A stretch of DNA of 15,373 nt from Dehalococcoidia bacterium. GTDB lineage: Bacteria > Chloroflexota > Dehalococcoidia > GIF9 > AB-539-J10. The stretch covers positions 1 to 15,373 of the forward strand of contig JAOUFZ010000017.1 of NCBI GenBank assembly GCA_029857995.1, in the 5' to 3' direction. Under the pieces are notes generated by a model. The model saw nothing but the letters and a program-made list of their open reading frames with translations, had not been told where the DNA came from and did no database searches. This document shows, piece after piece, positions 14,266 through 15,373 of the stretch. The position numbers were made by a program, and so were the translations under genes. Numbering within the stretch: position 1 is the first letter of the stretch; the number at the start of each line of letters is the position of its first letter.

Positions 14266-14295
14266 ATTATAATCCTTGTCCTTGAAGATAAGCAA
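14266..14295 (-). promoter_or_regulatory. Promoter of the EF-G-like gene, close to its start codon
   Basis: On the minus strand a perfect TATAAT (14266-14271) lies 8 bases before the ATG. TTGCTT is the best -35 at 18 bp (14290-14295). The predicted transcript start falls within a few bases of the ATG, so this transcript would be almost leaderless and the GGAGGG could not serve as a ribosome site. An upstream promoter overlapping the gatC control region is the alternative. Confidence 0.4.
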
Positions 14296-14300
14296 TCTCT

Positions 14301-14328
14301 GTGACATTACGAAGCGTAATGCTATAAT
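14301..14328 (+). promoter_or_regulatory. Promoter of gatC-plsY-gatA
   Basis: GTGACA (14301-14306, 5 of 6) and a perfect TATAAT (14323-14328) are separated by 16 bp. The start would be near 14335, only about 11 bases before the gatC ATG, so the leader is very short. The spacer is filled by a perfect dyad, annotated separately. Confidence 0.6.
14305..14321. promoter_or_regulatory. Operator-like dyad inside the gatC promoter
   Basis: CATTACG-AAG-CGTAATG is a perfect 17-bp inverted repeat that starts inside the -35 box and ends just before TATAAT. A protein bound here would cover the polymerase site of gatC and may also affect the divergent EF-G-like gene 50 bp away. The regulator is not identifiable from the window. 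Confidence 0.5.
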
Positions 14329-14345
14329 GTGATAGTCAGGCTCAG

Positions 14346-14633
14346 ATGAAACTGAGTTACGAACAAGTAAGGCACATCGCTTGGCTTGCTCGCTTGGGGT
14401 TAAGCGAGGAGGAGGTAGAGAAGTTCAGCCTCCAGCTATCCAACATCCTCGAGAACTTCGAAATACTCAAGGAAGTCGATACTGCCGACGTGCCGCCAGC
14501 GACCCACACAATTCCGCTACAAAATGTGATCAGGAAAGACGATGTAGCTGAGTCATATCCGCAAGCTGAGATTCTATTGAATGCACCAAAACAAGAGGGA
14601 GATTGTTTCAAAGTTCAGGCAATACTAGAGTGA
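14346..14633 (+). CDS. gatC: Aspartyl/glutamyl-tRNA(Asn/Gln) amidotransferase subunit C
   Basis: GatC is the small subunit of GatCAB. The complex converts misacylated Glu-tRNA(Gln) and/or Asp-tRNA(Asn) to the correct amide in organisms lacking GlnRS or AsnRS. The 95 residues are full length. The N-terminal helical hairpin has VRHIAWLARLGLSEEEVEKF (8-27) and QLSNILENFEILKEVDTADVPP (30-51). The C-terminal extended part that wraps GatA has NVIRKDDVAESYPQAEILLNAP. The ribosome site before the ATG is weak (CAGG), consistent with a very short leader. plsY follows after 13 bp, and gatA follows plsY, so subunits C and A should be co-transcribed. No gatB is in the window. Confidence 0.96.
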   Translation: MKLSYEQVRHIAWLARLGLSEEEVEKFSLQLSNILENFEILKEVDTADVPPATHTIPLQNVIRKDDVAESYPQAEILLNAPKQEGDCFKVQAILE

Positions 14634-14646
14634 GCTCGCCGGTGAA

Positions 14647-15315
14647 ATGATTAGCTACATAATTGGCAACATAACTATCGCCATCATAGTCGGCTACGTC
14701 TTCGGCTCCTTTCCTGCAGCGTATCTCGCCGGTCGTCTAAGAAGAGGGATAGACATCCGGGATGTGGGAAGCAGAAACATGGGCGCTATGAATATCTTCT
14801 ACCAGGTCGGCCCGCTGGATGCCGCGCTCGTAACCCTGGCTGATCTGAGCAAGGGCGTAGCAGCAATTCTCCTGGTGCGCTGGCTACTAGGTAAAGATTT
14901 GCTATCACCGTTTGATTTTCTTACCGGCCTTACGGCCGCAGCTGCCATAATGGGCCATATCTTTCCCGTCTTTCTTAAGTTCCATGGCGGCAAAGGAGCA
15001 GCCACTGCCATCGGAGTTCTCATTTTCCTAATGCCCTGGGCAGTTCCGTTCCTCTTTGTTGTTTTTGCCATAGCTTTACTTATCACCCGCAATCCCACCT
15101 TTAGTTATAGCCTACTCCTTATTGTTTTCCCGTTTGTCGCCGGGTTTGTTTACGTCGACCACTACGACGAGCCTTTGTCTTTGGTATTCTACTCCGCAGG
15201 CTTGGGAATATTCCTGGGCATCCAATACATCCCCAGGCTCAAGGAAATGCACGGCAAAGCCGGTCGTGACTGGCGCAAAGTCATCAGGCGCCGCAGCCTC
15301 AGAGAAAGGTTCTAG
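14647..15315 (+). CDS. plsY: Acyl-phosphate:glycerol-3-phosphate acyltransferase
   Basis: PlsY moves an acyl chain from acyl-phosphate (made by PlsX) to sn-glycerol-3-phosphate, the first step of membrane phospholipid synthesis, at the cytoplasmic membrane. The 222 residues are slightly longer than many PlsY proteins because of a basic C-terminal tail (HGKAGRDWRKVIRRRSLRERF). The protein is strongly hydrophobic with at least five membrane segments. Family motifs are GSFPAAYLAGR (20-30), GSRNMGAMN (41-49, where many enzymes have GSGNxGATN), ADLSKG (65-70) and GHIFPVFLKFHGGKGAATAIG (103-123). The start ATG has GGTGA five bases before it. It lies between gatC and gatA, an uncommon placement for a lipid gene; its stop is 4 bp before the gatA start. 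Confidence 0.94.
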   Translation: MISYIIGNITIAIIVGYVFGSFPAAYLAGRLRRGIDIRDVGSRNMGAMNIFYQVGPLDAALVTLADLSKGVAAILLVRWLLGKDLLSPFDFLTGLTAAAAIMGHIFPVFLKFHGGKGAATAIGVLIFLMPWAVPFLFVVFAIALLITRNPTFSYSLLLIVFPFVAGFVYVDHYDEPLSLVFYSAGLGIFLGIQYIPRLKEMHGKAGRDWRKVIRRRSLRERF

Positions 15316-15319
15316 TATA

Positions 15320-15373
15320 TTGGCGAACGAACTGCACCAGCTGACTATTCACGAAGCACATGAGCTCCTTAGA
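15320..15373 (+). CDS. gatA: Glutamyl-tRNA(Gln) amidotransferase subunit A, first 18 codons only
   Basis: The last 54 bases translate as an N-terminus (TTG start, then ANELHQLTIHEAHELLR) that fits the conserved GatA opening, where an L-x-x-L-T-I-x-x-x-x-x-L-L pattern is usual. GatA is the amidase subunit that frees ammonia from glutamine and transfers it to the misacylated tRNA. The likely start is TTG at 15320-15322 with AAGG about 10 bases upstream; no in-frame ATG precedes it. The gene begins 4 bp after the plsY stop, so it is in the gatC operon. The amidase catalytic residues lie beyond the right edge. Confidence 0.82.
   Translation, partial: MANELHQLTIHEAHELLR

Noticed and set aside
1..15373. 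CRISPR array, tRNA or rRNA genes, insertion sequence, phage or defence genes
   Set aside because: No regularly spaced repeats, no T-loop-like tRNA signature, no rRNA-like tract and no transposase, integrase or known defence protein motif was found.

Overview
This window is ordinary bacterial chromosome of roughly 50% GC, dense with single-copy metabolic and housekeeping genes. I see no insertion sequence, phage gene, CRISPR array, rRNA or tRNA. The gene repertoire would fit a Chloroflexota (Dehalococcoidia-like) genome: a paralogous EF-G-like factor, type III pantothenate kinase, a lone EtfBA pair, and plsY inside the gat cluster. That placement is inference from general gene content, because no taxonomic marker gene is present.

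Region 1 (1-3367, minus strand) runs corA, a Mut7-C RNase-domain gene, coaX and coaBC. It joins Mg2+ transport to two steps of coenzyme A synthesis. coaX and coaBC overlap by one base (TAATG). coaBC runs off the left edge.

Region 2 (3470-5420, plus strand) is an isolated electron transfer flavoprotein unit. It has a near-consensus sigma70 promoter, etfB, then etfA, and ends in a rho-independent hairpin. etfA is broken or split into two overlapping frames exactly between its N-terminal domain and its FAD-binding domain. No ETF dehydrogenase or ETF:quinone oxidoreductase lies nearby, so its redox partners are encoded elsewhere.

Region 3 (5421-11640) starts with about 1 kb lacking a convincing gene but holding several inverted repeats and a degraded-looking minus-strand frame. 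Next come a DUF58 protein and an 848-residue membrane transglutaminase (TgpA-like) on the plus strand. A MoxR AAA+ ATPase faces them on the minus strand. MoxR, DUF58 and transglutaminase genes usually sit in one co-directional operon; here the ATPase is convergent with its own promoter and a leader hairpin. The set probably acts in envelope protein maturation or modification.

Region 4 (11641-15373) has a second gene-poor gap of about 560 bp, then an EF-G-like GTPase on the minus strand. An 88-bp divergent promoter region separates it from gatC, plsY and the first 18 codons of gatA on the plus strand. The gatC promoter carries a perfect 17-bp dyad between its -35 and -10 boxes.

I do not see strong evidence for an undescribed system. 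The points most worth checking are the split etfA, the gatC operator-like dyad, the inverted MoxR arrangement and the structured gap before the DUF58 gene.
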